A stretch of DNA of 64,000 nt from Atherix ibis. Its lineage: Eukaryota; Arthropoda; Insecta; Diptera; Athericidae. The stretch covers positions 37,116,811 to 37,180,810 of the forward strand of contig OY282605.1 of the NCBI GenBank assembly GCA_958298945.1. The letters are read 5' to 3'. Of this stretch, positions 22,737 to 34,516 are shown piece after piece (position 1 is the first letter of the stretch; each line of letters begins with the position of its first letter). The notes beneath the pieces are model-generated. The model saw only the letters and a list, made by a program, of their open reading frames with translations. It was not told where the DNA came from and did not search any database. Made by a program: the position numbers and the translations under genes.

Positions 22737-22925
22737 TCTATTATCAACAATTAGACTCTTCGAAGCTAGCGATTGATCAGAAGCAGCCAAAATTGTCTAG
22801 TAGAAGAGGTGTTGTGTTCCATCAAGTGAATAACATATTTTGTTATCATTGCTAAGCTTCTGTACTAATAAGAAATTAGCATCACGAGAAGATTGTGAAA
22901 ATCGCTTAGTCAAGGACTACTAGAA
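22737..22925 (+). mobile_element. mariner B copy 1, part 3
   Basis: Resumes at the right target duplication with YYQQLDSSKLAIDQKQPKL, then SSRRGVVFHQVNN (second catalytic region, where the Asp of HQD is Val) and KLASREDCENRLVK near 22875-22915. The stretch with the third Asp is largely lost. No right terminal repeat is recognisable. Confidence 0.85.
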
Positions 22926-22989
22926 GAGCAGGACTTCTAGGAGAAACAACGAAATATAAAACCCAAATCGCACAATCCAAATAATAATT

Positions 22990-24155
22990 GATATCTTCAA
23001 ATAATAATTAATTTCTTTCTTCCCAAATTAATAAAAATAAATTATTATTTTTATAAGTTATTATAGCCTCTAATCGCATCATTCACTGCTTTTGAATCTT
23101 TTACAAATCATTCTGCATCAGGGTCTTGAGCCTCGAACCCACCTTAAAAATTCAGCCTTTTTTGGTTGCGCATTAGTTTGATTCTGTTTTTCTGAGAAAA
23201 AAAGTCCTCCTTCCCCAGGTCCTAGAGTTCCGTCAAATCCCGTTGCTCATTTCCATTGAATTTGAGAAAATTCTCTTCTTCCAGATTTAGCTTCAGTTCG
23301 TTGGTCATTTTGAACAGTTTGCTAATAACATTGTCAACTTCTTCATTTTGCATACTATCCTCGGCCAATTTGGGGATGAGCTTCTTCTATGCGTTACTTA
23401 TCGTTAATACTAAAATTTCATTCCAGACATCACCAATATTTTTAGCGGCTTTATAAATATTATAGTCTTTCCAGAATTGAGTTAACGATTTGTGGTTCCC
23501 TCTATCAGTAGCTTTAACTGCCTGCCTACATGTGTGTCGTAGGCAATACTTTTTAAATGTATGAATGAATTACACCTTGAGTCATAAGACGGATGATCCG
23601 GTACACTATCAACTAACAATAGAATCTTAAATGGTATGTTTTTTTATTTGCAATATAATTCTATCTGTTGCATAAAATTATGATGAAACCAGACTTTCTT
23701 AAGTTATCCACGCTCTTTGATTGGATTTCCAAAACGCAGGTAGTTCTGGTTTGAACATATTCTTTAAGGCCCTTGGGTTATCGCACTGGTAAATTAGAAG
23801 TGGCTTGATTTTGCAATCTCCAGCAGAACTTCCACGAAGTTAAAGTGTTGGTCTTTCTTTGGACACCTTAAAACCTGGCATTGATTTTTCTAGTTCCAAT
23901 ATATCCCATGTTTGTCTACATTAAAAGTTTTTTTGGGGCAGGTAGTCCTTATTTTTTATTATATTTGCTAGACTTTTGATTAAAACGGGCTTTAAATTTT
24001 TGAAGCTATCCATGTCTTGCAGTAGAATTTATGAGTATCATCACTGTCGTTATTGTTACACTTTGAGTCTCCATAAAAACTCAAGGCATACTCGCATAAC
24101 TTCTATCCTATAGCCAAATAATATTTCCATTTCTTCTAACCGGTGATTTTTTTGC
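22990..24155 (-). pseudogene. pogo/Tigger-type transposase relic
   Basis: A decayed DDE transposase of the pogo/Tigger group, read leftwards. Recognisable pieces: MPGFKVSKERPTL near 23890-23850, AGDCKIKPLLIYQCDNPRAL near 23830-23770, WFHHNFMQQIELYCK near 23690, then NIPFKILLLVDSVPDHPSYD near 23640-23580. In active members the last reads LLxDNAPGHP, so Asn and Gly are changed. Next are LRHTCRQAVKAT near 23540 and FWKDYNIYKAAKNIGDVWNE near 23475-23415. Many stops and shifts. No terminal repeats were found, so the element limits are unknown. Confidence 0.8.
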
Positions 24156-24189
24156 TGATTAGTTTTAATTTTTGAAAATATTCTACTTT

Positions 24190-25010
24190 TGACAGATCAC
24201 GTATGACACGTGACGTTTGTCAAAATCAAGAGTGCTCAGTTAGCATTGCGATTTTATCATGGAAAAATTTACACCCGAACAATACTTAAATTTTATTGAA
24301 TTTTATTATCGAAATTCATGCTCTGTAAAAAAAGTGTTTCGTGCGCTTCGGTCATTTTATAGACGTCATATTCGATCAACTGAGCAAGCAATTCAAGCCA
24401 TATTGAGAAAATTTTACGTAGAGTGCGTGCAGAGGTAAATATTGCTGCTGTAGTGTCCAGTATTTTTGAAGACCGCACTGTTCACAGCAACCGAAATTGT
24501 GTTACTCGCCTATGTGGATGATTTTACGCAAGGTCTGAGAGCATATAAAATATAGATCATGCAAGAACTTAAGCCGAACGCGTTTAATTTTTGTTCCGTT
24601 TTCGGTAGAACAACTTGCGGAAAATCCGCTATTTCAACAAAAAAACTGCGTTTAGCGATGAAGCTTTATCAATGACACTCGCTTTAACTCGATGATTTCG
24701 AACTTTTTTTGCCCAAAATGGAAGAACTGCATCTGGTCGACATGTGGTTTCAACAAGACGGTGCTATATGCCACACAGCATGTGAATCAATGGACATATT
24801 GAGGGATGGGTTCGGTGAGCAATTTATCTCACGTTTCGGACCGGTGCGATTTGATGCCTCTAGACTATTTTTTACGGAGCTACTTGAAGTCACTTGTCCA
24901 AACCAATAAACCAGCGTCGAGATACCAACTGAGCCGCTTGAAAAAGTGGTTCTAAATTAGATTTATGGCATGGATCAGTTAAAACGTACTCTTGACCAAT
25001 ATTTGTACTG
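24190..25010 (+). pseudogene. DD41D mariner-like transposase relic
   Basis: Starts with ATG at 24259 (MEKFTPEQYLNFIEFYYRNS). A DNA-binding part (RSFYRRHIRSTEQAIQAILR) and NIAAVVSSIFEDRTVHS follow. The D1 part is largely deleted near 24640. MDMWFQQDGAICHTA-type sequence near 24740-24780 holds the second Asp. The third region near 24845-24880 reads RFDASRLFF rather than the usual CDLTPLDFFLW. Same superfamily as 27615-28919, where the D2-D3 spacing counts 41 residues. Terminal repeats were not identified. Confidence 0.8.
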
Positions 25011-26920
25011 ATTTTTTTACATGATCTATAATTTGAACTTTGTCGAGTATAATTGTTCTAATCGTAGAATGACCCATTTCATGAGCTTGTGCGATGTGTG
25101 CCATCTTTTCACCTTTTTCGTATTGTTTTATAATTTTAACTTTGGTCTCCATAGTAATAGCAAGTCTTCTTTTATCATAAATTCAAGAATCAAATTTACG
25201 TGTGTTCCACATTATAAAGAGTTTTGGGTTTTTAATGAACATGCGGAAAAATCCTCAGAACGATACATAAGGAAGAAATCTAAACTAAGAATAAATCGCA
25301 TCCTATGGTGAGTAAAGGTGAAGCGAGGGTGTGCAAGGCACAAGCCAGTGCCCTCTCTCACTTAAAGTAATTGTTTTTTTTTAGAGCTATGAAAACTCAA
25401 TTATTGAACTTGTGATTAATTTCCTTCTAAAACCACAAGTATGGCTGAATACACATAACAATGTCTTATGAAGGTTATTAGGTGGTTTTTCTTATTCAAA
25501 ATTAATTATAATACAAACAAAAAACTTTAAAACGATTAGTTGGCATTATGAAATATGCTGAGTTCTGCTCATATTTACCCGTTAATGTCTGTAGTTGCAC
25601 AGACCTACATACATAGAGACATGTATAAATTGTATATATGCGGTATTATGTGCAAGTTACCTTCGAGCCTTAAAATAAATTGTTCATCAGTAATGATTCC
25701 TGCCAACGTCGGTTACAACAAAATCCAAGAGTGGAAGACAAACATGGTAATTTGTAGCCTATTTTCCATGCTAAGTGATATGCCAGACAACTAAGGATAA
25801 TTTTTCAGGATTCACATGTTCAGCCACGATACTAAGCAAAGTTTTTAGTTGTCAGTGGATTAACGTCGAATGGCATTAACTAGGATTTATCACGTCGGAT
25901 GTCAGCATGGTTAGTCCTGTGCATAAATCAATGCCATGTCCTAGGCCAATGCAAATTTTATTCTGTTCCATTTATGGATCAATAAATCCAGCGATACACG
26001 ATACATACATATTGTATAATACTATCACTTGAAGGTACTATATTTAGAAATTTGTTTAAATTTACACTTTTCTAATGAAAAAATAATGTCAATTTTAATT
26101 AAGTAAAAAAGTGAGTTTTGCAAATTCTCTTTAAAATTGGATAGTTTTTTAAAGTTTATTAATAAGTATTTCTTTAAAAATAAATATGTATCCTAGAAAA
26201 TTCAATAGAATTTATTTCAAAGTGTTATCCAATTTCTGCTGTAAAAAGTAGCTTAAATAAAAAATATTTAAAATTTAGATTTTATAATAATTTCTATTTT
26301 ATTGTATTTTATCAATTTTTGCCATTATTCATCAAAAAACATCTTAAAGAACTAGATCTTTTTGAGGTAATTTTTTAATGGGTTTTTGACACTTTTTGGG
26401 CTGTAATTTTAAGTTTAAAAATTATCTGCATAAATATGATCTTTCATATAACTTTTTAAAAAAATGACCAACGGCATCAAATTGGAGGCAAAATTCACAT
26501 CATCAAACCTCAAAATTAAGCATCTTGGATAATCTTTCTGTAATAAATTTTATATTTGTCATTTTTTGTGGTATATGTTATGATAAAAATCTTTAAGTTC
26601 GGGGAAAAAAAAGTCGTTTGTCATACCGTGAAAAATTAAAATCTTCAAGTTGAAGACAAAGAAACTTTACCTAAAATGCAGAGCAGGCAGTTAATTGTCT
26701 TGAATATAACAGCTTTTTTATAGTTGCTTATATAGTTTTGAAGCCTTATATTGTATGTAACAAATTTGGTAAAATTCATCTCTGAAAAAGTAATCTCCTC
26801 TTAAAGTGCGTAACATGTCTGCAGGTAAATCACCACCTTTTGTAAAGAATTCTTACAATTAAAACGTATTTTTTATGATTTAATAATTAAAATATTGAAA
26901 ATTTTCAGTTTGGAAAAAGG
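25011..26920. other. AT-rich spacer
   Basis: No gene seen. Near 25300-25370 an imperfect inverted repeat pairs AGTAAAGGTGAAGCGAGGG with CCCTCTCTCACTTAAAGT. Confidence 0.5.
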
Positions 26921-26929
26921 AAGGTATCA

Positions 26930-27010
26930 ACCATTGGGAATCTTAAGAACGTGAAGTTCAACAGGAGTATTGCGAGGTGACGACCATACTCCGAGAATAC
27001 CTTACTTTGC
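26930..27010 (-). mobile_element. Short LINE fragment (Jockey-type)
   Basis: About 80 bp with a CATACTCC... GAAGTTCAACAGGAGTAT layout resembling the segment near 36600-36690 and 50330-50400, which I read as the end of a Jockey-type endonuclease. Too short for certainty. Confidence 0.35.
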
Positions 27011-27612
27011 TAGGTATGCTTGTTCCTAGCTTTAAGAGCTAATTGCAGGGGGAGGGGGGAGTTGGAAGTTTGTGCAAAGTTGTGCTCTCATACCTAGCAT
27101 ATCCAAAAATATTTATACCTCCACATTTGGGTGTAATTGGGGACACCAAAAAGTGTTAATTTGTCCATGGATTGTACATGGTACTCGTAATATCGAATTA
27201 GAGGCATATTTTTTCTATTACCCGGAAAAGCGTGACGCAGCAAGAATATTTTCCTCCCGAAAACCTCATCCACAATTTTTTGCAAAATATAAATTCGTTC
27301 GATGCAAAATATAAATTCTGCACCAACAAAATCTATTAAACTGTCGTTGCGGCCATCATAAAATATTCTTTGGTAAATTTTAGATATACAATTCAAAATA
27401 GCAATTTTCAATTTAAATAAATAAAACTATTTATGGCATTTTTTAAAACTAAAACTTAATAAACACCAGATCTTCGCTTTCCATATTATAAATTTGATAA
27501 TAACGCAGAATAATAAAATATGTCAAGGAATTAGTTTTAAGAAATAATTATTATATTAATGAATTTTTATTTGAACCTAAAAATAATAGTCTTCTGCTAA
27601 TGGATTAATATA
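27011..27612. other. Spacer with one unassigned open frame
   Basis: A 105-codon ATG frame on the minus strand (27411 to 27094) has no motif I know. It includes a small tandem duplication of TGCAAAATATAAATTC near 27280-27315. I do not support it as a gene. Confidence 0.4.
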
Positions 27613-27614
27613 TA

Positions 27615-28919
27615 GGGTTTTCCAATAAGAGTAATATGATTTCTAAGTGACGTTTCGGCTATTTGTAATATGTCATGATCTGTTATTTTTTTTTCATTGT
27701 ATTCAGTAATACTTACAATTTTATCATAGAGAGATATACGCAAGAAAAACGTTTACAAATTATTCAATTTTATTATCAAAATAATAGTTCTCCAATTGCA
27801 ACTTTTCGTGCGCTTTTGCCATTTTATGGTCGTAATAATCGTCCAACTGTTCTCGCTATTCGTCGAATTGTTAAAAATTTCGAGCGTACATTTTCTTTAC
27901 ATAATGTTCAAGTGCCAATAAGACAAAGAACCGCTCGAAGTAATGAAAATATTGCTGCCGTTCAGGCAAGTGTTGGTGAAGACCGCAATTTGTCGATATC
28001 AAGACGTTCTCAAGAATTGGGATTGTCTCAAACCACAACGTGGCGAATTTTGAGAAAGGATTTGGGCTTGCATCCGTAAAAAATTGTTATCACTCAAGAA
28101 CTGAAGCCATTGGACCACCGTAAACGTCGTGAATTTGCTGATTTTGTCTTGGAACAACTTGAAAACGATAACGATTTTTTTAAAGAAAATCACCTTCTCC
28201 GATGAGGCTCACTTTCATCTGAATGGTGCGGTAAATAAACAAAACTGTCGATTCTGGTGCGAAAAAAATCCACAAATTATTCATGAACACCCATTACATT
28301 CACCTAAATTGACAGTTTGGTGTGGTTTTTGGTCTGGTGGAATCATCGGTCCGTACTTCTTTCGAAATGAAGCTGGTAACACCGTTACTTGTCAATGGAG
28401 AGCGGTATAGATCGATGATAACCAACTTTTTATGTCCGCAATTGGAAGAAGTTGATCTTGACAACATCTGGTTCCAACAAGACGGGGCTACGTGCCACAC
28501 AGCACGTGCAACAACCGAATTATTGCAAGAAAAGTTTGGAGATACGAATATTTCAAGAAATTGTGACATTGAATGGCCTCCAAGAAGTTGCGATTTAAAA
28601 CCAATAGACTATTTCTTGTGGGGTGTTTTGAAGTTATTTATCTTTAGCAATAAACCAGACTCTCGTCAAGCTTTAAAAGTCAATATTGAAAGGGCTTTTC
28701 AGACATACGAGTTGATTTAGTGGAGAAAGTGTGCGAAAATTGGGTTCCTCGAATTCATTCCTGCAAAAGAAGTCGTGGAGGCCGTTTGAATGACGTTTTA
28801 TTCAGAACTTAATTTTATCGATTGTACTTCACATTAAATAAAAAACATTTGAATTTCCTTAACAATTAGTGTGTTTTTTTGTTGAAAAGAAATCATATCA
28901 CTCTTATTCAAAAACTCTT
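27615..28919 (+). mobile_element. DD41D mariner-like element (rosa type)
   Basis: 1.3 kb, flanked by TA at 27613-27614 and 28920-28921. The inverted ends share AATAAGAGT and ATATGATTTCT near each terminus (left 27624-27646, right 28890-28911). It is the most complete DD41D copy in the window. Confidence 0.92.
27726..28812 (+). pseudogene. DD41D transposase, lightly broken
   Basis: Reads ERYTQEKRLQIIQFYYQNN from 27729; the codon where the start Met is expected is ATA (27726). Then NRPTVLAIRRIVKNFERT (helix-turn-helix), NENIAAVQASVGEDRN, SRRSQELGLSQTTTWRILRK, TFSDEAHFHLNGAVNKQNCR (first Asp), WFQQDGATCHTA (second) and WPPRSCDLKPIDYFLWG (third). I count 41 residues between the last two Asp, the hallmark of the DD41D group. 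Breaks are a TAA at 28077, a frameshift near 28175, another near 28385 and one near the C-terminus (end at 28812). All catalytic residues remain. Confidence 0.9.
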
Positions 28920-28921
28920 TA

Positions 28922-29669
28922 TTTATCTATTTCGATAAAGAAATTTTTTTATTGAAAAAATCTAAAAGAATCGATTTTTTGGTGATATTTTTAAATATAA
29001 AATGTACTCAATTTTATTCCATTTTCCTAATATGCAGTATATTTAGTTCGAGGTTAGTCGATTCTATTTGAATTTATGTAATTCAATTCTTTTCTGTAGT
29101 ATACGAAACGGATGATAGAAGAAAAAGTCGACAAACCGTAGGGAATATATAATCGTATCTAAAATTGGTATCTTAATGTGTGCATTGAAATGAAACTATC
29201 GGAAAGTTTTAATCTTCAGAAGAAAGAAGTCGTAATTCATTTATAAATCAACGAAAGAAAAATTTTCGTTAAGAAAAATTAAGGAAAACGTACAAAACTA
29301 CATGAACATGTCACTTAAAGGAACATGTATTCGACTAAAGGCATATGAGTATGTCAGCTACAGTCTGTTATCATCGACTAATATAACGAGTACCATTGCA
29401 GTAAGGATAAATTATACACAATTCGAAATTTGTATTTTCAATTACTCTAACTTTAGAATAAACTAGCTTTCAATAGTATACTCGTATTGGAGAATTTATA
29501 GTAGATGCAGTTGCACGTATATAAAGAATAAATTAAACGATTGATATAGTCTGATTCAGACAATTTGTGGTTTATTCAGATCGTCTTTCTATATATTGTA
29601 CTCATCCATATGCCTAACCATGTGAGAATTACCAGATATTCGAATATTAAAAACTATTTCAAAAATTAC
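28922..29669. other. AT-rich spacer
   Basis: Nothing recognisable. Confidence 0.5.
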
Positions 29670-29862
29670 TATTGGGTATAAGGGAAAGTTCTATTAGAAT
29701 ACTGTATGATTGATGGTTTGTATACATTTTTTTCGTATTTTTCAGTTTTTTTTAAAATTTGTAAAACCGTCAACATGTGTGAAGAAAAAGTGCACTTAAG
29801 ACATTGTTTATTTTATGAGTTCCAAAAAGGGAACAACGCGATGGAGGCAAAAGAAAAGCTTA

Positions 29863-31002
29863 CGCGTGTCATTCAACAAGTACTTAGCCTCACCGCCCGA
29901 TGGAACTGCTGTGACAAACGAAATTTACCATCGTGCAGTACATTTTAGTAGCCTATTGTCAAAGTTTCAGTTGATTCCCTTCATTAGTTTTGTCTTGAGA
30001 GCCTTTGAAAGCGACCGTGTCGGTCGGTTGCACAAAAATGGAAAAAGAACAATATCGTTCGGTGATTAGATTCTTGTTTTTGGAAGGGAAAACGCGCAGC
30101 GAAATCAAAGATCACTTGGATGCTGTGTATGGTGACTCTTCTCCTTCGATGGCGACCGTCAAGAATTGGTTCAACGAGTTTGTTCGTGGCCGCACGTCGG
30201 TTTTTGATGAGCCACGCCCAGGTGCCCCGAAAACGGCTGCTACGGAGGAAAACGTTAAAAAAGTCCACGATCTCGTGTTGACAGACCGTCGATTGAAGGT
30301 TCACGAGATAGCTGAGACTGTGGGCATCGCAGTAAGAATGCTGCATCATATTCTACACGAAGAACTGAACATGAGTCACCGTCGACGAAATATGGATTCA
30401 CTGGTACACACCAGAGACCAAAGAACAGTCGAAACAGTGGACTTCACCCGGCGAACGTGCTCCGAAGAAGGCGAAGACATCGGCCGGAAAGGTGATGGCC
30501 ACCGTTTGCTGGGATTAACAAGGTGTGATCTACATCGATTACCTCGAGAAGGGTAAAACAATCACGGGGCGCTACTTTGCTGACTTATTGAGCCGATTTG
30601 ACGTCGAATTGAAGAAAAAGCGGCCTCGCTTTGCGAAGAAGTAAGTGCTGTTCCACCTCCGCCGTCGCCATGGCCAAATTGGTCGAATTGCGCTACGAAT
30701 TGCTGCCCCATCCACCGTACTCTCCATATTTGGCCCCCTGTGACAACTTTTTGTTTCCAAACCTGAAAAAATCACTCGCCGGGAATAGATTTGGGTCGAA
30801 TGAGGAGGTCATCGTCGCCACGGAGGCCTATTTTGCTTCCCTCGAGAAAATGTATTTTTTGGACGGGTAAAAAAAAGTTAGAGCATCGCTGGGCCAAGTG
30901 TATCGAGCTTGAAGGAGATTATGTGGAAAAATAAATTGCCACCTTTCCAAAATTTTCGTTTTTCTTTTGTAGGCTAAGTACTTGTTGAATGACCCTCGCA
31001 TG
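29863..31002 (+). mobile_element. mariner E, nested in mariner D
   Basis: Flanked by TA at 29861-29862 and 31003-31004 within mariner D. The inverted ends share GTCATTCAACAAGTACTTAG, reached a few bases in from each terminus. A different lineage from its host: different ends and a different transposase. Confidence 0.9.
30038..30934 (+). pseudogene. mariner E transposase, internally deleted
   Basis: ATG at 30038 (MEKEQYRSVIRFLFLEGKTR). The helix-turn-helix domain is intact through VHEIAETVGIAVRMLHHILH near 30340. The stretch with the first Asp is then lost: after EELNM the frame jumps to remains of the region after D1. YLEKGKTITGRYFADLL near 30540-30590 follows. The second Asp motif is also gone (VLFH then LRRR), while PHPPYSPYLAPCDNFLFPN near 30710-30765 keeps the third. 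The end is LEGDYVEK with the stop at 30932-30934. Confidence 0.88.
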
Positions 31003-32129
31003 TAGCGTGTTTGGAAAAGACGCAGTAATAGTTCGAACATGCCAGAGATGGTTTGCGAAATTTTTTTTTGGGTGATTTTTCTTTGAAAGATGAACCCAGA
31101 TCGGGAAGGCCATCAGATGTCAATGACGATCCCATGTTAAATTCCACAGAAGTGGCCTTCAAGCTTGGAATTCATCAGACTACTACTTTAGAGCACATTA
31201 AAAGCCTTAGTTTTGTGTCCAAACTCTCTGTTTGGGGGTGCCACACGAATTTAGCGAAAAAAATTTAATGGATCGAATTTCAATATGTCCTTCAAATCTT
31301 GCTCGTCACAAAAAGGAACCGTTTTTGGACCGCTTGGTGACTGGTGATGAAAAGTGGTTAGTTTATAAACATGTGGTAAGAAAAAGGGGCATATATTTAC
31401 AAAGGGGAGACACCACCGACCACATCCAAAGCTGGCGTGCATCAAAAGAATGTTATGTTGTGTTGTTGGTGGGATCGGAGAGGTATTGTCCACTATGAGT
31501 TGCTCAAAGAAAATTATACGATCGATGCTGATCGTTACTGTTCGCAACTTGATGTTTTAAATAAAGAAATTCAACGTAAACGTCCATATTTGGCCTACAG
31601 AAAGGGTGTAATTCTTCACCATGACAACGCTAGTCCATGCACGTGGCAAGCGAAACAGTACAAAAAATTGCAGAGTTGGGTTGGGAAACTCTACCTCAGA
31701 CAGCATATTCTCCAGATATTGCACCATCTGACGATCATCTATTCAGGTCGCTGCAAAACTTTCTTGATGGAAATGAATATATAAATTATGAGGGTGTCCA
31801 AAAGACAGTGGAAGAATACTTTGCGTCCAAAAAAGAGGACTTCTTTTCCAGGAGGGTTGGATAAGCTGTCAGAACGCTGGCAGACAATTGTAACTAATAA
31901 AAGAAATTATATTTTAAATTAATTTTTGAATAAAAAGTGAAAAAAAAATTTAGTTTTTTTCTAAATAGAAATAATAATCGAACTTTGATGGAGTATCCAT
32001 TATTTATTTTATTAATTTGAATAGCTTAAAAAGGATACTTGGCATAGGATAAATTTTAGTTTGTGAATGTTTTATTTTTTTGCTCGAAAATATTTTTAAT
32101 CGTAATACGTAAACATAGTAAAATGTGAG

Positions 32130-32395
32130 TATAACGGGTTATTAGTTTTGTGGTTCGAAAAGTGCATCCGTGTTGCTTGACAGCTGTCAAACATATTATC
32201 CAAGGTGACATTTGCAGCGAAATTTTCTTTTGCACAAATTGTGATGAAGATCAATTATTACTGAGTAGATATGTCAATAAGCAAAATTGTCTTGTTTTGG
32301 GGTTTTGGAAAACCCACCAGTTGCTCTGGAAAAGCCATTGTATCCAAAAAAGTAACTGCTTGGTCTGAGGGTGCTCATTGACCCAATATTTTTTT
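32130..32395 (+). pseudogene. DD41D transposase fragment
   Basis: A scrap around the first catalytic motif: DEDQLLLSRYVNKQNCLVLG near 32238-32300, then GKAIVSKKVTAWSEG in a shifted frame. VNKQNC is shared with the copy at 27615, and LLLSR-VNKQN is shared with 56850-56770, so those two belong to one subgroup. Upstream is GACAGCTGTCA, also present 5' of the copy at 51320. Confidence 0.7.
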
Positions 32396-34129
32396 TTACG
32401 GAAACCATTACCGTAAATTCTGAGGTATGATTTTTACCTAAACTAGAAGATTTTAATCTGGATCACAAATTTGAACTTTATTTCGCTAAACGCGTAATTC
32501 TGAGATCAGGAACGCATAATTCTATTAGCCTCCAAAATCTTCTTACTTGATGCCCTTGGTAATTTTCAAACTTAAGCCCGTCAAGTAATAATCCAATTTC
32601 AGCCCGAAATATATAAAAAAGTCTTCAACAAATACCTCAAAATGACATAGTTCTGCAATGAGTCTTGTGGAAATTATTTAAATTTTTTCATAAACAATTT
32701 ATAATTATAAAATTTAGGCAATATAATTAAATAAAAATCTGCATTTAAAATATATGTGATTGAAATTTATTTTGTAAATCATAATGGATTGTTGATTTTT
32801 ATCGTCAAAGTAAATGATTGGATTAAATTGAAATTCCTAATAAAAACATTTCTTAATTAAAAAAAACTCTCTAATTTCTATTTAAAGTATAAAAAATTAT
32901 TTTTTTTTAATATTAAAAATTTATAAATAAAAAGTTTTTTTTTTTTTATATTAAAAATTCATAATAAATAATAAGTCCTTAAAACATTTAAATTTCCGCA
33001 TTAAATGTAGCAATAACCATAATTGTTTCTATTGAAAATGTTAACTTTGATCTTAAAATTTCGGTCAGCTTTTCGGAATTATGGTATATTCAGGAAAGAA
33101 AAAAAAGTGAATTGCCACCCTCATTAAAAGGAAGCTGTGAAAGTTACAAATGCTTTAAAATATACTATATTCATCCCTTACCATTTGTGCATAGTAAATT
33201 TTTTCACGTTTCTTTTTATATTCTCACCTTTTAATGGACATTTTCCATTTCAACATAAATTTTGTTTTTGTTGTTGGTATTTTTCTTTTATTATTTTTTA
33301 CTGAATCCTTTTCAAATCGTATGGAAATTTTAGATTTACATTTCATGAAGTTTTTATGTAAATTTCTTAATTTAACGAAAAAGTTAAATATTTATTTAAT
33401 TTAACCCCTTATCAAGAGTTGCATTAGTGGCCGGCCATCTAAAGTGGATTTTATGCTTTTTAATGAGCAATTCATATTCTACTATACAATTTTTTCTGGT
33501 TTCGTTTTTTTTCTATGAGCGTTAATTTTCTGTGTTTATTTTAGTATTTTAGCATCTGTTGCAATAAATTTATTTATACTTTAAAAAAAAACAACTTAAT
33601 AATAGAGGCAGGCGAAGAAATTCTTAAAAAAAGAAATTATTTAAAAATAATTAAAATTATAAAAATGATATAGTTGAACTAGACAAAATTGAAAAAAGTG
33701 TGTTTACAAGAAAAAAAACGCACAATCTACCTGAAAATATTAAATATTTATTTGGAAAGAAAAAGTGTTATTATAAAATTAAGTAAATTTCCAAAAAAAA
33801 TTAGATTAATGGTGTAAAAAGATTTAGTTGTCTTTAAAAATATTATTTCTTTTGGATAAAAAAAACTCTTAAATAAGGTTTAATAGTCATTTATTCTACG
33901 TGCGTACTGTTTGGTTGGCAGCTCTGCCGTTATAGAGACATCACATATGACAGTTGCAATTAATCAAAATTAAATGGCGCTAAATTTTAATAGGGATAAC
34001 AATTTGGGGTGTCCTTTATAAATCACTTTACTTCTATAAAAATAATATCTTTATTAATTGGAGAACGAACATTTCAATATACTTTTTGATAGGTGAACAT
34101 TTCAAAAGACATTAAGGGGACTCTAACCT
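32396..34129. other. AT-rich spacer
   Basis: No gene seen. It is dominated by A/T runs. Confidence 0.5.
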
Positions 34130-34516
34130 ACTAAAAAAAACCTCCCCACAAGGTGCTATAACTAATTTTATCTAAATTAAAAACGAATGAAGTTTCTTTC
34201 TAAATTAATTTAATTACATTAGGACTTATGTATTGGTGAGGTTTGGGCCTTTAAAGAAGACCTACTAGTACATAGTTGATCATATCAATAATCATTTTCA
34301 TTTCGGGGTTTTCATTTGAATGGAAGCGTTGATCATAATTAGCTGCTTTCGTTCTTATTTCATCACAAACCAAATTAATTTGCAAATCACGTTGACCATA
34401 TTTATTTCTTATGTATAATAAAGTGTTTAGTATACTACGTATTATTTCTATATTGGATTTGCTTGTACAACCCAAAAGCTCTGTATAGAGTAAGTCCAAA
34501 ATGGTTTAAGTATGTA
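34130..34516 (-). mobile_element. Jockey-type LINE, 3' part
   Basis: End of the RT gene and 3' tail. From the TA of the mariner F insertion the frame reads YILKPFWTYSIQ, then in another frame LLGCTSKSNIEIIRSI, QRDLQINLVCDEIRTKAANY and DQRFHSNENPE, ending at a stop at 34251. This is the usual Jockey C-terminus. The other part is at 35532-36720. Confidence 0.82.

Larger units (their letters stand above)
29775..31922 (+). pseudogene. mariner D transposase, interrupted
   Basis: ATG at 29775 (MCEEKVHLRHCLFYEFQKGN), broken at AKEKL near 29860 by mariner E. It resumes at 31006 with RVFGKDAVIVRTCQRWFAKF, then FSLKDEPRSGRPSDVNDDP, RLVTGDEKWLVYKHVVRK (first Asp), HHDNASP (second) and SPDIAPSDDHLFRSLQNF (third). 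Frameshifts lie near 31075, 31240, 31390 and 31635. The end is RNYILN with the stop at 31920-31922. DD34D type. Confidence 0.9.
29672..32000 (+). mobile_element. mariner D, split by mariner E
   Basis: TA flanks at 29670-29671 and 32001-32002. The left end reads TTGGGTATAAGGGAAAGTTC and the right end, inward, ATGGATACTCCATCAAAGTTC. Without mariner E the element would be about 1.19 kb. Related to mariner C by end sequence and transposase. Confidence 0.88.

Noticed and set aside
27094..27411. 105-codon minus-strand frame near a LINE scrap
   Set aside because: It contains a recent short tandem duplication and matches no LINE motif. Kept only as a spacer note.
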